64,000 nucleotides of DNA from Oxytricha trifallax (GCA_000711775.1 ARYC01000187.1:62001-126000); one strand, 5' to 3'. Positions 36,341-48,849 are shown, counted from the stretch's first letter. The notes: generated by a model from the letters alone, not told the origin. Program-made: numbers and translations.

Positions 36341-37489
36341 CAATATTATATCGAAATATATTAATTAATTACTATTTTATATGTTTTGGAGATTTGCTAG
36401 CCAAAATGATTGAAGGTAGATCTATTTAAATCCTATTAACTTTTCAATATTCTTATATATATATATATATATATACTATCAAGAGATCTTGGAATGTGAG
36501 TTAATCTAGTAGCACCCATACAATTTATATAAGTCTACTCTCTAGTATATAATACCAACTAAATGTGTCAACAGACAATTCAATACCGATAAATCTGTAT
36601 AATCTTTTTTAATATATTTAATCTTTGATAAATATTCAAAACTTAGTGTTATGTTTATTCTATAATGCCTACTTTTCCAAGCAAATCTTAAGACCATGGT
36701 ATCATAATTTCTATGCAATTAAAAATAAGATAGTTTTTGTGTTGTATTCAGCTTTATAAGGCAATTGTGAGGTTTGTAACAGATTAGATAAGAATAGATT
36801 ATATAGTTGTTTTATATAGTATTGAATCAATTTTGAAAATCAAGTCTGAAACATAATTACAGTTAAGTTAGTTTTTAATATTGATAATTTGTGGAAGAAC
36901 ATGCTGAGCTTCAAATTCTATATTTATAATGTGGAAAGTAGAATTTTATAACTGTTCAAATGCATCTCAGTTTCTAATAATAAATAAAAAAAGAACTAAT
37001 TTATCAATAATTTTTGCTATTTATAAGGAATCAGTCTTTTATTTCAACTTATTATTATTAATTTAAAAAGCTTACAAAAAAGAAGGTTTTTAATAAGTAT
37101 ATTAAAAGTTTTGATGAAATTTATTTTAATTCATTATTAAATTCTCTGTAAAAATAAATACCTGAATTATGTCGAGAACAGGCAATTTATTTCATTTCAT
37201 AAAGAATAATAGGAATATTTTATGGCTTAAAATATATTAAAATAGACTTTTGTAATAAAAGAATTAAATGATTAATTATCATTATTGTTATTAGATTAAT
37301 CAAATCTAAAATAATAAATATATTTAATTAAAACTAATCTCTTTCACTGATAACTTGCATAACATTTAAGTAAAATTTGAATAAGTACAACAAAATGAAT
37401 GAATTATTAGATTAAAAAAATCTTTGGAATTTAATTCTGAGGACAATTGGAACCTAAACAAGCAAGTTCTAATATATAGTTAATTTTTA
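36341..37489. other. AT-rich flank with a TA microsatellite
   Basis: AT-rich, including a run of about ten TA units near 36,455-36,474. No gene recognised. Confidence 0.4.
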
Positions 37490-38390
37490 GCCGAAGAAGT
37501 TATAGTAGGGATCTGAAGTGCAAGAGTGAATGGGCACAATATTGGTTGAGATTCCAACGAATCTATAGTAAATAATGGGTAGACTTGGGAATCAAACAGA
37601 TTAAGAAGAAAGTAGTCAAACATCAAAGAAAGTCTCATTATGCTGGAAAATAACCAATGTCTCTTCTCTCTAATGATGAGGAATTCACAACGATATCAGA
37701 AGAAAGCGGTTATTTGTCTTATATTAAAAACAACTTAAATTGACAATAACGAGATTAGAGCTATCCAATAGATCAGGAAATGTGCAAAACGCCAGTGAGA
37801 ATGTTATAAGATGGATCCTGGAAAAATAGATGTTTCAATATCTCGGCTTCAAGCACAATTGCCATTCTCGAATATTCCACCATGGTAAGTTAGCTCCTAT
37901 TGATTAGAGTGTAGCACATGCTCAATTTCCATGGCATATATTTCCCTTAACTTCATTTTTAATAGTGATTACTTTAATATGCCACAACTATTAAAGTAGA
38001 AAACAGATACTTTAAATGATGAGACTGAAAAAGATATCTGAGTTCATGAATACTAAAAAGAAGATTATGATGACGATGAAATAGAAAGAAACTTCTTATC
38101 GTTACAAGCAATTAAAATGTTCAGGATAACATGAATAATATATTTGTCGAAGAATGGAATGAAAATGTTTGTACCACTAATGTATATATCTTTAGAGCTT
38201 TCGGGTGGGAGACTAAGTTCACGGTGATTGAGTGGAATAAAATTTAGACTTTTTGTATAGGTTAGAGAGAAAGATTTGGATATGATAAGAATCTTAGATA
38301 TAAAGTTCCCATCCCATCACTTGATTTAGAGCATAGAAAAGATCTTGTGGGATGTATTTCATTGTAATGGTAATGTAAGACTACATGAAT
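37490..38390 (+). pseudogene. Unidentified coding segments with acidic block
   Basis: Plus-strand islands: CKSEWAQYWLRFQRIYSKQW, VDLGIKQIKKKVVKHQRKSH, SLLSNDEEFTTISEESGYLS; then MDPGKIDVSISRLQAQLPFS; then YQKEDYDDDEIERNF; then FGWETKFTVIEWNKIQTF, YKVPIPSLDLEHRKDLVGC and TGA. Interruptions between islands could be IESs or decay. The acidic block is nearly identical in DNA to one in the 5-kb element (29,881-29,915), suggesting a shared origin. Basic and aromatic-rich first part; no family recognised. Confidence 0.45.
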
Positions 38391-39616
38391 GTGAAAGAAC
38401 AATAATATCATGAATAACATGTTAAATGTAAACTAATGACTGCTTCAATCGAAAAATATCAATTACTATTTATATTTACATATTTGGCTTAGCATTGGAA
38501 TTTCTTTTTCTCTTTTATTGACACATTTATATATTTCGTTGAAAATTTTCTTCTTGTTGATTCCAATAATTTAGCCACTTTCATATAAAAAATTTTAATT
38601 AAAGATATTTGAGTCTAAATATATATTAATACATATTGACAGTAATTGATTTCGTTAATCTAAAGATAGAAAGATTTGTCTATTATAAGTTATCAATGCA
38701 AAGTTAAAGTTTACAATGTGTTTTATTATTGATCAGTTAAATATTACTAAAATACAATTTTTTATCTTTGTGTGAAAATGAAGATTGTGAGTAAAATGAT
38801 AAATATTTACTAAAGTAAAGCAGATTAAAATATTCCTATTTATTTAATATAAATTTATATAATTGTCATTATTAAGCTCAATTTCTGAACAGCAGTAAAT
38901 ACATCTGAATTCTCAACACAAATATAGGTAAAAAAATAAATATTAGACATAATATATTGAACTTATTTTTTAACTTTTTATGATAATTAGGATATAAGCA
39001 AAACTTTATTTCTAAGAGTGTTTAAACTTGAGTAAACTTATATCTAAACTAATTAAATGGGTAAGTAAGATAGGTTTGCTAAATCATTTGTTCTTTGCTA
39101 TAAGAGAAATGATAAAATATATATATATAAATAAAATTATTTTTCAATATACTTTATATTAAGTTTAACCTCTTTATAAATAATTATTTTCTAAAATTAA
39201 TTAGAATATGTATCAATGATTAATTAATGATATCAATTAAAGCAGAGGCATCAATTTCCATTCTTAAGGCTTCTTCTTAGGTTTTAATCTCAACTCCAAA
39301 TTGAAAAATAATTACATTTAAAATTTAAAAAATATTGATAAGCTAATGGCATTTTGAAAATATCTAAATATCAAGCTTAAAAATTTCAAGGGAAGCAAAT
39401 TTTAGCAAACAATCGAGATTAATGCCCAAAGATAGAAAAAGGAAAGCAATAAAATAAAAATCTCTTTTATTATGACATATTAACTCTAAATATTGAATTC
39501 AAATAATATTACATTAGGAATGGTGAGAAAGCATCAACTTTTAACACACATCAAAGCATACAAAATATAAACAAAAACTAAGTTTTAAATATTTTAAAGG
39601 TGCTTTAATTTTAAAT
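38391..39616. other. AT-rich, no gene seen
   Basis: More than 1.2 kb of AT-rich DNA, with a short run of TA units near 39,120. No coding segment recognised. Confidence 0.35.
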
Positions 39617-40360
39617 TCAAATCAAAAGAGTATAATTATTAGATGGATCAGAATCATCTGTTTCACAGTCTTAGTTTAATTCTTCATTTATTTGAAAGAA
39701 GTTGTTATTCGTGGAGCAAATACTCTAATCCAATTTAAATCTTCATTTTTAATTGATTATCATATTTTCTTTACTTATTAATGTTGGTGAAAATTAATAT
39801 TTATTGTATATTAACTTATATTTATTAACCGTTATTCTAAATTATAATTTTTAAGTTATAAATAAGAATAAATAACTTACTTTTGAAAAACTTTATTAAA
39901 TATTCTAACTCCTTTGCATATGTCGGTTAAAATCACTTTACTTTAAATTTAAATGATTCCCTTTCTATTTCCCATAAATTTTGTCATCTAATTTACTAAA
40001 GCAGAAAGAAATCTTTAATTTATATTAATCAAATATGTTTTATTTCTGAATTTTCCCTCAATTTAATTAATCAAGAGATTGATAGTGGTTAAGCCTATTA
40101 TGTTGCTCTACTATTCTGAGGGTTAATTCCATGAATTCATAGGTATAATCTACAAAAATGAGCAGAGAGCAACTGGCTGAACCACTTCTACATGCCACTA
40201 ATTTGATAAAATTGAAATGATTAAACTTTACCCTTTCAGTTTGCAATTATCCAGTATATGTATTAAATTGGCTTGGCAATAAACTAGATTTTAAAGAACA
40301 AATAATAACTCCAATCTCTAGATTCATCAGACCATGGTTCTATTTAAAAACCTTAATAAT
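39617..40360 (-). CDS. Unidentified IES-interrupted gene, 3' portion
   Basis: Minus-strand segments: EPWSDESRDWSYYLFFKIQF and IAKPIQYIYWIIAN (about 40,260-40,360, aromatic and possibly membrane), FVDYTYEFMELTLRIVEQHN and RLNHYQSLDQLN (about 40,055-40,160), and a last part FFQINEELNQDCETDDSDPS ending at TGA 39,617-39,619. In-frame stops and AT-rich DNA between them suggest IESs; pointers were not fixed. Ends in an acidic tail. TBE B begins just 110 bp upstream of the first segment, so the gene may continue on its far side. No family recognised. Confidence 0.4.
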
Positions 40361-41119
40361 ATATAAAGATAAAACATAATCTAATAAAGTATAATTATAA
40401 ATAACTTGTTGCACTTATTTCAGCTTAGTTTAATCCATAGTTAATTTTAATTAAAATAATAAAATTTACATCAATCAAAACCCCAAAACCCCTTTAGTTG
40501 TTTGATTAAGTTTTTGATTGATACTAGATGACAATTAAAGCAGCTTTTTAATGTGGTTTATAAGGGTTTATATAGGGTATTAGGGTTTAAATGTAATGTA
40601 TTAGGGAGAATATAAGAGGCATATTTTTAATAATATTCACTCAAATAGTATTTGAGCATCATGGGCTAGCTTTCTAAACTTTACTTCTCCTAACCACTTT
40701 TAAATTTGCTCTACTGATTATTCAGCTCTGTGCTTTGATCTTAGTATGATTTGCTCGGCCATTTCTCAAATTTTACCTTTAATTTTATTTAAATCTATGT
40801 ACTGTTAAATTCTTTACTTTGAGTCTTTTTCTCTCTTACATGAATAATATTCATTTCTAGGCATATCACATTCGATTATTATTGCTGCTAGTGCCCAAAT
40901 GTCCCACCTAATGTCACCATCTCTCCTGTCTTCTCTTTCTGGAAAGTACTCAGCAGTTCCTAAAACATTACCAAGGCCAGACGCTTCCACTCTTTGAGAC
41001 CGATTAAAGTCTATAACTACCACTCTAAGAGGAGAAAAGTCAAGCATGATATTTTCAGGTTTTAAATCTCTGTGCACATATCCTAGCTTGTGTAACTCTT
41101 GGACTCACTGACAAACATT

Positions 41120-42818
41120 ATTAATCTAATATAATCAAAATGGGGAAACAGTTAAAAATTAATCAAAAAAGAGTTCAAATATTAATATGTCCATTTCAGA
41201 TTACATCAACTAAAATCAAACTGTAGCTATTTTGAAAAAAGATTAAGTTCTTATTTATTTTATTTATTAATTAATTAACTAACTATCTAAAAATGGGATT
41301 TTTAATTTATTTTACTTTTCTGATTCATTTGTATTTTAGGGCATGTCTTTTCATATTGATGGAGTACTTTACATTGAAACTGTTTCTTGTGGAAAAATTT
41401 AGATATCTTTAGGGTATCTTCCTTGAGCTATCTTCAGGATATCTTCCAAAAAAAAATAAAAAGATTAAATTTTTACAGTAGCAATAACAACAATAGCAAT
41501 AATAACAACAATAATAGTAGAATCAGCAATAAAATCAATAAAAACAGCAATACTTACTGAGCTGTTTAAAATTCTAGAGAATTTCAAATTTTGAATTCTG
41601 CAATTTCATTTTCATTTTTATCAACATCATTATCATCTTCATCTTTGTCATTAGTGCTTAAAATTTAGAAATTTATTAAAATGAGATTTTTTTAGAAAAA
41701 TCTCAGCTCAGTAAGTATTGCTGTTTTTATTGATTTTATTGCTGATTCTACTATTATTGTTGTTATTATTGCTATTGTTGTTATTATGTGTTTAATGATT
41801 AAAATCAAATAAATTTAACATATCACTGTTTTATACTAAAATCAAACCATCAATCTTAGTCGTGACGTAGACGTATCTGAGTGAGTTGACGTGGCAAATT
41901 CCGTGACGTGGCATTCATGAAGACACAAAAACTCAGAAATAACCATCCTCGCTATTACCTAGTCTTCTCCCAAAATCAAGATGTCATCCCAGTTTGTACC
42001 TGGGGACAGAGCTCGTGAGATCAAACTAAATACCAGAAAATGGAGAAAAACGTTTACCAGTCCCACCGCTGCTGGGAAACATAATCCCTATCCTTTCGCT
42101 GTGGTAGCATTAGCACCCTAACCCGGTGTGGGAGAAAAATCCTTATCGTTGGCTTCAATAGTTTTCGTCTTCTCACTTTCGAAGACAGAGTGTACCTTCA
42201 TCCTGCTCCCTATTACCTAGGAAACTGAACTCAAGCCAAGTAACTCATCTAATGTAGGGAAATCTTAGGATCCATGTCACTCGAAGAGTGAATGCTGACA
42301 GATTGAACCCCGCAGACTGGTCCCTCATGCGTTGCGCCCAGCAACCCCCTACCTGCCCTCGGTAGGCCTTAGTGTAGTAGAAAGCTCTATCAAAGTCCCA
42401 AGTGGTTGGTACCACCTAGCAATTCATTTTCTAATTTAATAATATTGTTGTTATTGCTACTGTAAAAATTTAATCTTTTTATTTTTTTTTGGAAGATATC
42501 CTGAAGATAGCTCAAGGAAGATACCCTAAAGATATCTAAATTTTTCCACAAGAAACAGTTTCAATGTAAAGTACTCCATCAATATGAAAAGACATGCCCT
42601 AAAATACAAATGAATCAGAAAAGTAAAATAAATTAAAAATCCCATTTTTAGATAGTTAGTTAATTAATTAATAAATAAAATAAATAAGAACTTAATCTTT
42701 TTTCAAAATAGCTACAGTTTGATTTTAGTTGATGTAATCTGAAATGGACATATTAATATTTGAACTCTTTTTTGATTAATTTTTAACTGTTTCCCCATTT
42801 TGATTATATTAGATTAAT
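41120..42818. mobile_element. Foldback element 1: 376-bp arms, GC-rich cargo
   Basis: Outer arms 41,120-41,495 and 42,443-42,818 are inverted copies with no difference that I could see. The element is flanked by ATT on both sides (41,117-41,119; 42,819-42,821), the ANT-type duplication used by TBEs, and it splits the TBE B kinase frame exactly. Inside, a second inverted repeat (about 41,484-41,568 with 41,706-41,787) made of CAATAACAACAATAGC-like words forms a nested hairpin. Between it and the right arm lies about 570 bp of much GC-richer DNA (41,855-42,425). The ends (ATTAATCTAATATAATC) lack C4A4. Very recent by arm identity. Confidence 0.88.
41921..42298 (+). other. Cargo of foldback element 1, open 125-codon frame
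   Basis: Within the GC-rich cargo, one plus-strand frame is open to TGA 42,296-42,298: MSSQFVPGDRAREIKLNTRK, WRKTFTSPTAAGKHNPYPFA, VVALAPQPGVGEKSLSLASI. The first part also has a good alternative frame, MKTQKLRNNHPRYYLVFSQN, and the minus strand has a ~55-codon one, so coding status is unsettled; a structured RNA is possible. Repeated words are GTGACGT/TTGACGTGGC near the left border and CTATTACCTAG twice. Origin unknown. Confidence 0.35.
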
Positions 42819-43790
42819 ATTCAGAATAAGTGAGAGCAACTTAGAGTTTCTAGAGTCTGAAATATAGTCTCTAAGAGTTATCTCATAGAGTGGCAACCTT
42901 AAAGCAATATGATCTTAAGATAGTAAAATTGCATCAAGCTTAACAATAAACCTGAGTCTCTATTTTTTGCCTTTGTAAGAGCCTTGTACTCATTTACGAA
43001 TTCCATCTAATATTTATCATCGCACTTGAAATTATTGAAGGGATAAATCTTATAAGCATATTGCTTATCTGTGATAACATTTTTCTCAAACTTATCTTCA
43101 AGAATTAGATAGCTTTCAAGATAATCAATGAGATTTATAATATTCAGAATAGGAAGTTTCATTGCCTATATTTTGAGAGTTATTTTAACAATCTCAGAGG
43201 CAGGGAGGTTTCATACGATTTTCATTAGCTTGTTTCCTTTTTTACTCTTTGTTCTAGTGACTCTATGGGATCCCTTGGCTTTCTCTTTTATATAAACTTA
43301 TCCCCAGTCTCATGATCTATTACCTCAAATACTTTGTTATGATTTTTTTCTAAGTGAACCCTGAGATCTCTAGAGTGGCTGTATGGTTTATTGCAGAAAG
43401 GGCTAAAGTATTTTCCTTCATGCTTCTCATGCTTTAAATAGAGCTATGGCTTGTTAGAGAGCTGCTCTTTTATAAGGCGCTTGAGAGAAGATATATGAAA
43501 AATTTCTCTCACAGATTTCACAAAAATGTTCTACCTTTACTGGCACTTTCTCTTCCTCCTTCATCGCCATTTTTATTTGTTCTTCGCATTAAATCCCTTA
43601 GCTTTGCATTTCTATTTATTAATCAAACTTTTATTCGAAGTTGGAGACTTAGGAAGATACAAATCAGGTTCATATTAGGTAGATGCATCACAAGTTTAAA
43701 CTTTCTTTTGATTCATAAATGCAAGCTATGTTTGATTTATTCCAAGTAATGCTGCTTTTCGTGATAGGTTACCGCTCATTTTAAATATAC

Positions 43791-44523
43791 TATTATTGAA
43801 ATAGATTTGAAATGGGAAAATTCAAAAATAAAAAAGATGTTTTTTTAAATTATATATAACAGCCAGTAATTAGAAGTGTTCTTAATTCTAATTTGAAGAC
43901 ATTAAATTAAACAGTAATCTATTTTAAATTTAAAGTAATTAATTATATCAGTAATTAATATATATAATTAGTGGTCTAGTGGTCTGGTGGTCTGGCCATA
44001 GTTTTTGGTGGTCTAGGTGGTCTGGCCGGGTGTATGACACGGTACTTACTAGTGAAACTTTCTCAACATCTCTTGTGACAAGTTAAAGATTTTCAAGGAT
44101 GTTCATTCTGAGTTGGTAGAAGTTAATATCTGGAAGATAAGCATCAGTAGCAGCGGAGTCAGTCTTAAAGTCATCGGTGACAGTCACGTTGATGTAGTAT
44201 TGATCACCATTTACTTCGTCTACAATAGGTGCATCTTTAGCTTCATTACGGTGGACCACAAAAACCCCGGCCAGACTACCCAGACCACCCAGACCACCTA
44301 GACCACCAAAAACTATGGCCAGACCACTAGACCACTAGACCACTAATTATATATATTAATTACTGATATAATTAATTACTTTAAATTTAAAATAGATTAC
44401 TGTTTAATTTAATGTCTTCAAATTAGAATTAAGAACACTCCTAATTACTGGCTGTTATATATAATTTAAAAAAACATCTTTTTTATTTTTGAATTTTCCC
44501 ATTTCAAATCTATTTCAATAATA
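43791..44523. mobile_element. Foldback element 2 with coding-like cargo
   Basis: 733 bp in the TBE B spacer, 12 bp upstream of the 57-kDa ATG. Arms 43,791-44,030 and 44,265-44,523 are inverted copies (TATTATTGAAATAGATTTG to GTGGTCTGGCC), differing only by small changes and repeat number in their inner G-rich GGTGGTCTGG repeats. Comparison with TBE E (AATTATTAATAGTAT) shows a clean insertion with a 3-5 bp AT-rich duplication (AAT/TAATA). The 234-bp centre is GC-rich and open in one frame. Confidence 0.82.
44026..44259 (-). other. Cargo of foldback element 2: 78-codon open frame
   Basis: The minus strand reads without TGA: VVHRNEAKDAPIVDEVNGDQ, YYINVTVTDDFKTDSAATDA, YLPDINFYQLRMNILENLQL, VTRDVEKVSLVSTVSYTR. 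Codons favour C-ending forms (GAC, AAC, ACC) unlike anything else in the window, as in a well-expressed host gene. Both edges run into the element's G-rich repeats, so there is no start or stop. It looks like a captured internal fragment of a host gene. The parent is not recognised. Confidence 0.55.
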
Positions 44524-45075
44524 TTAATAATTATACAGGCTGTTAAAATTCAGCCTATATACAGCTCCAGAAGGAAAATGGCAAAGTCTTAAAAGAGTTT
44601 TGATAAAAGCAGCGAAAGATTGTTAAGAATAATATTTTATACTTTATTGATAATTTATATAATAACTCATCCATTTTTATTCATTAATAAGTTCCTAATT
44701 GGGTTTAGATGGGTTAGGATCTCCTTCTAATTAGGTTCTTGTTTAATTAGAAGGGAAAATTTTAAGTTTTAATTTTTTAATAGACCTCCTACTACGGTTT
44801 TGAACTTTAATTTAACCTTCTAATTAAGTTCTTGTTAAATTAGGAGCATCACCTAATTATATTAAACCTTATTAGGAGCAATTTAATGGAGAAAGTTTAT
44901 TAAAAATGGAAGTCAGACTCTAAAACGTGAAGCAAGTTATTGTAGCTTTCTCCACGTATGCTCAGTAGGCTGACCTCCAGTAGGATCCCCTTATTTAGTA
45001 GTAAAATTTTAATAATCTTAGAAAGGATATCCATAATTTTTAATTTTATTAACATTTTTATAAAGAGGAAGCAAG
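44524..45075. other. Noncoding spacer of TBE B
   Basis: Spacer between the divergent 57-kDa and 22-kDa genes with TAATTAGGTT/TAATTAGGAG-type repeated words at about 44,690-44,890. Its counterpart in TBE E is 59,219-59,781. Confidence 0.5.
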
Positions 45076-45925
45076 ATGGAGTCTGTGAATGATGCAATGA
45101 AGAGAATTTAATCTCAAGAATTAATTGGAAAATTTCGAAGAAGAAGACCTTTACAGGATCTTGGTATAGCAAGGTAAGATTTTATTAATAGTTTAATGGA
45201 CAACCATAGTTGGATTTTTATTACCAACCCAGGAAGGAACAAAGATCTCATTTTTAAAAAGCTATACTATGCGAAGAGAAAAAAGCTTTTAAGACTAATG
45301 AAATCAAGATGATTGATGTACCTAACTATCCAGAAAAATCTGTTACAAACCTCTACGATGATGCGATGAGTGATCCAGATGTTGCTCTTATCCATCCTTC
45401 AAAGCTCTAACTCTCAAATAAGTTACAAGAGAGAAACTTCTTCTTTGGTGTTCTCGGAACTTTGAAACCTGATTACTTAAATAATGTTATTTAAGAAGCT
45501 CACAAGAAACGCTACAGCATCTCTCGTAATGAAAAAGAGAAGTAAGGGATTAAAATTAGGGAGACGTGGCTCTAGGAACTTCAGAAGTACCCTTTTATCT
45601 CAAGTAAGCTTACACTTCTAACTTTATAGAAAAACCTGGTAAACCTAGTTTATTGCAATTAACAGAGAGATTTATATATTTTGCTTATAGTTTTATTTAT
45701 TAACTATTTTTAATAAAATTCAAAGTCAAATACTTATTTTACTTTATATTTTATTACTACTAATAAACTATAAAAAAAACCATATTTTTAAACTTATTAA
45801 TTAAATTTACTCTAACTATAAATTCGTATAATACATGCTTTCCAGTAGAGTTTTAAGAGTAGAATCACTTTTTAATTTCATTAAATTTTTAAATAAAAAA
45901 TCTCATCCAATATTTTATATACATT

Positions 45926-47137
45926 CAAAACCCCAAAACCCCTTAATGAGTTTTATATGTGTTTTGATTGATGAGGGTAATGTTGGATTAGGGTTTCTTT
46001 TTGATTTGTTTCATTTTTGTTGATAGATTCAATGTTATTTATTATTTTCATGGTTGAGATATTAAATATTTTATTTTTTACCATCACTACATCTACATAA
46101 ATGATATGAAGAAATTATTTCATTACGAAAATATTAATGATAGTAAATTAATTGTTTGCTTTGCTTATTTAATTAGAATAGCTAATTTTATGAAAGCATC
46201 TTCTTTTAATTCTTAGGAACTCCATTTTTAAATGTTTTGGTACCAACTTAGAAAAAATTCAAATTGGTACTGGTACCAATAGGTTTTGAACCATTTTGGA
46301 ACTTTTCAATTAAAACCTCATTAATTTAAAACTAGGTACTAATTAAGTTTTGGTACTATTAAAATGGAACCAATTAAAACATAACAAATTTAGTACCGGT
46401 ACTAATTAAATTAAAACAAATTTAGTACTAATTAAATGGAATTTAATTGGTTAAAATGGAAATCTATCTCTGAAATTTGATACAGTTTTTGCAAACTTTC
46501 TCCATTTCTCTTTACAGGGTTGACCTCCTATAAGATACCCATATTTAATAGGTGTCCTAAATTAATAGAAATTAGAAATACAAAATTTTAAGATTGATAT
46601 CCATTTATAATACTTCTGGAACTAAATTATTACATGATTGTTGATATCAATCACCTTAAAATCACTCATTTTATACATATTTTTCATTTAAATTTTACTT
46701 ATGTTACCAAACTTTTTTCTATTGGAAGAAAATATGATAATAAAGAATGCAAGTTAAAAGGAATGAAAGTGTTGAATTTATTTTGAAAATAACTTTTTGT
46801 GAAAACTTCAAAAATAATTGTGCATAAATGCCAATTTTTAAAAAAGAAACAATAATCTAAATTGATAAAAACGATCAGGAAAAATTATAACTTATGAAAA
46901 AAATGTAAAACAGATAAAAATGTCTCTCAAACTTATCTTTTTTTAATAAAAATGCTATAACATGTATATAAATATGAAAACATTTAAGTTGAGTATTAAA
47001 ATATTGATCATATTAAATTTTCAAAATTTCATAACTAGAGTAAAAATGATACTTCCTTGCTCAAATAAACCCTAATCCCCAACATTACCCATCAATCAAA
47101 AACTCAATCAAACTACTGAAAGGGTTTTGGGGTTTTG
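45926..47137. mobile_element. TBE F, 1.2-kb internally deleted TBE
   Basis: Both telomeric ends are intact (CAAAACCCCAAAACCCC and its complement) with ATT duplicated at 45,923-45,925 and 47,138-47,140. All three genes are gone. The remaining interior (about 46,236-46,560) matches the TBE A spacer with its GGTACCAA-type words, followed by unrelated AT-rich DNA. A nonautonomous MITE-like derivative that would depend on a transposase supplied by another copy. Confidence 0.92.
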
Positions 47138-48431
47138 ATTCCATTTATAGAATATGAATAAACCCATTTTATTTTATTTAGGCACTAGTGCCACCCTTGG
47201 GGCCCTTTTTACAAATTCAAAAGGGTTTTGATTATACAATGCAAGGGGTATTGTGTTTTATCATTTATTGGTTAATTATACTTGGTGTTTGTGATTGTAG
47301 TTCATTATAAATTAGTTTCTATCAAATACTTTAAAATAACAGGCAGTATTAGAATTTTGTCAAAGAATACTAAAATGGGAAAAATATCAAGAAGTAAATT
47401 AGAGTTTAAATTTATCTATCTCATCTTTTAATTATCTTAAAGCCTTATTCAAAGTTTTTGATTTCCTTATAACTGATGAAATTAATTGTTTAACTTATGG
47501 CCTTCACCATTTCTGAATTTATCTATATTTCATTTTTGAGTAGCAATTTTATAAGAATAGTTTTTATAGTACAGTCAGGAACTCAAAAAAATAAATTTCA
47601 AATTTATTAAGTAATAATCATGTTTTAAACATAATTTTTATGAGAAAAAATGTATTTAACATTCATTTTAATTTGTTCAAATTTTTAAAAAAATTTCTAA
47701 TGTTTTTTTTCTTTAATTCAACTTATATTGTATATAAATTTCTGAATTTATTATTTACTATAGCTTTAATAATAAAACAAATAATCATTATTAAATTGAC
47801 ATCAAATGATCAAAATTTTTACTTTTTATGCTATAGTTCTATAATTTTAGTTTTAAATTATTCTTTTCTATAGTTTTCTATTGTGGCATAATTTAATTTA
47901 CTCTATCTAAAAATTAATTTTAGTTGTATATGAAAGCTAATAATGTTATTTAAAAAAATTTTAATTTTAAAAATAAAAGTACTCACATTTAAGTAATAAA
48001 GTTTTTAAGTTACCTTATTTAATGTTTTAAGAAACAATAATGTATATTTGAAAAAGTTTCAAACTTAAAAGCTTATTGCTATGAAATCAAAAGAGTAAAA
48101 TTGAATAAATATAAGTCTTTTAAATTTTATCTAGTACTTTGAAAATTAATTTAAAATGTTAAAAATCATTAGTGAATAAATTAACGATTTCTATTTGTGA
48201 TAAAAACAATCAGTTTATAAACGTAATAAATTTTAAATATACTATTCTTATTTAAGTTTAGTCTAACAATCTACTTAATTATAGATAAATTATCATCTGT
48301 TACTTTTTAATGCGAAAATATAAATCGAATTTAAGAAAATACATCCTTTAAGATCTTGATAATATTAGTAGCTGAACAATTAGAACATAATAATGATGCA
48401 ATAAAAAAATGGGATTTTTTATAAATTTTAA

Positions 48432-48498
48432 TATAGTTTAGTAGAGTTTAGTAGAGTTTGGTAGAGTTTAGTAGACTATAGTATAGTTTGGTAGAGTT
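48432..48498 (+). repeat. TAGTAGAGTTT minisatellite
   Basis: About six imperfect units of TAGTAGAGTTT/TGGTAGAGTTT. A related GTTAGAGTTT array occurs in the second TA-flanked element at about 63,250-63,385. Confidence 0.7.
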
Positions 48499-48849
48499 TT
48501 TTAGAAATAAATATATGAAAAATTACAAATAGGATTCACGTATTATTTAATTATGAATATACTTACCAATGACAAAGATTGCAGACTATAGTCTTAGTGG
48601 ATTTACAGAGTATTATTTGCCTTAATTATTGTGTTCTCAAATATTAAAAGTATACATTTACTTTCCAAAAAGACTAGCTTTTTAATTGGTTTTATGATTT
48701 AATACTTAGAAAATTTATTATAAAATTTAAATAATTCTATTGATTAATTACTTTGGTTAATAGGTCTCAGTATACAATAAAATTTTTATAAGTGCCTGAT
48801 TTTAAAATTTATAGCTGATTTTCCATATATTTGCAAATTTTATCACTAT

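Larger units (their letters stand above)
40637..43779 (-). pseudogene. TBE 57-kDa zinc-finger/kinase gene, interrupted
   Basis: Starts MSGNLSRKAALLG (ATG 43,777-43,779) and ends DAQILFE with TGA 40,637-40,639. The finger region is eroded (FCEICERNF keeps its Cys pair; the second unit has SPFC for CxxC). The kinase part reads [44 protein letters not shown] and WDIWALAAIIIECDM. A 1.7-kb foldback element splits it between LILNI and NVC. There are also an in-frame TGA just before VQELHKLGYV and frame changes near the finger region. DFN replaces DFG as in the other copies. Confidence 0.85.
40476..45641. mobile_element. TBE B, left part of a split element
   Basis: Starts CAAAACCCCAAAACCCC at 40,476 after AAT. 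It contains the 57-kDa gene (minus) and most of the 22-kDa gene (plus). Two foldback elements (41,120-42,818 and 43,791-44,523) sit inside, and a third insertion at 45,642 separates it from the remaining part, which resumes at 48,872 (TBE C). Joining across the insertion reproduces the TBE E sequence exactly at the junction, so B and C were one element. The far end with its telomeric tract is missing. Confidence 0.88.

Noticed and set aside
41480-41790. CRISPR-like or satellite array from the CAATAACAACAATAGC words
   Set aside because: The units are irregular and simply form the two arms of one nested hairpin.
42290-42345. tRNA-like B box (GGGTTCAATC on the minus strand) in the foldback cargo
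   Set aside because: No cloverleaf, anticodon arm or matching A box could be built around it.
43495-43749. Plus-strand open frame of 84 codons
   Set aside because: It is the antisense of the TBE B 57-kDa zinc-finger gene; the minus strand carries the conserved protein.
47640-47873. Plus-strand open frame of 77 codons rich in Phe, Leu and Ile
   Set aside because: Composition follows the AT-rich DNA; no support from homologues or neighbours.
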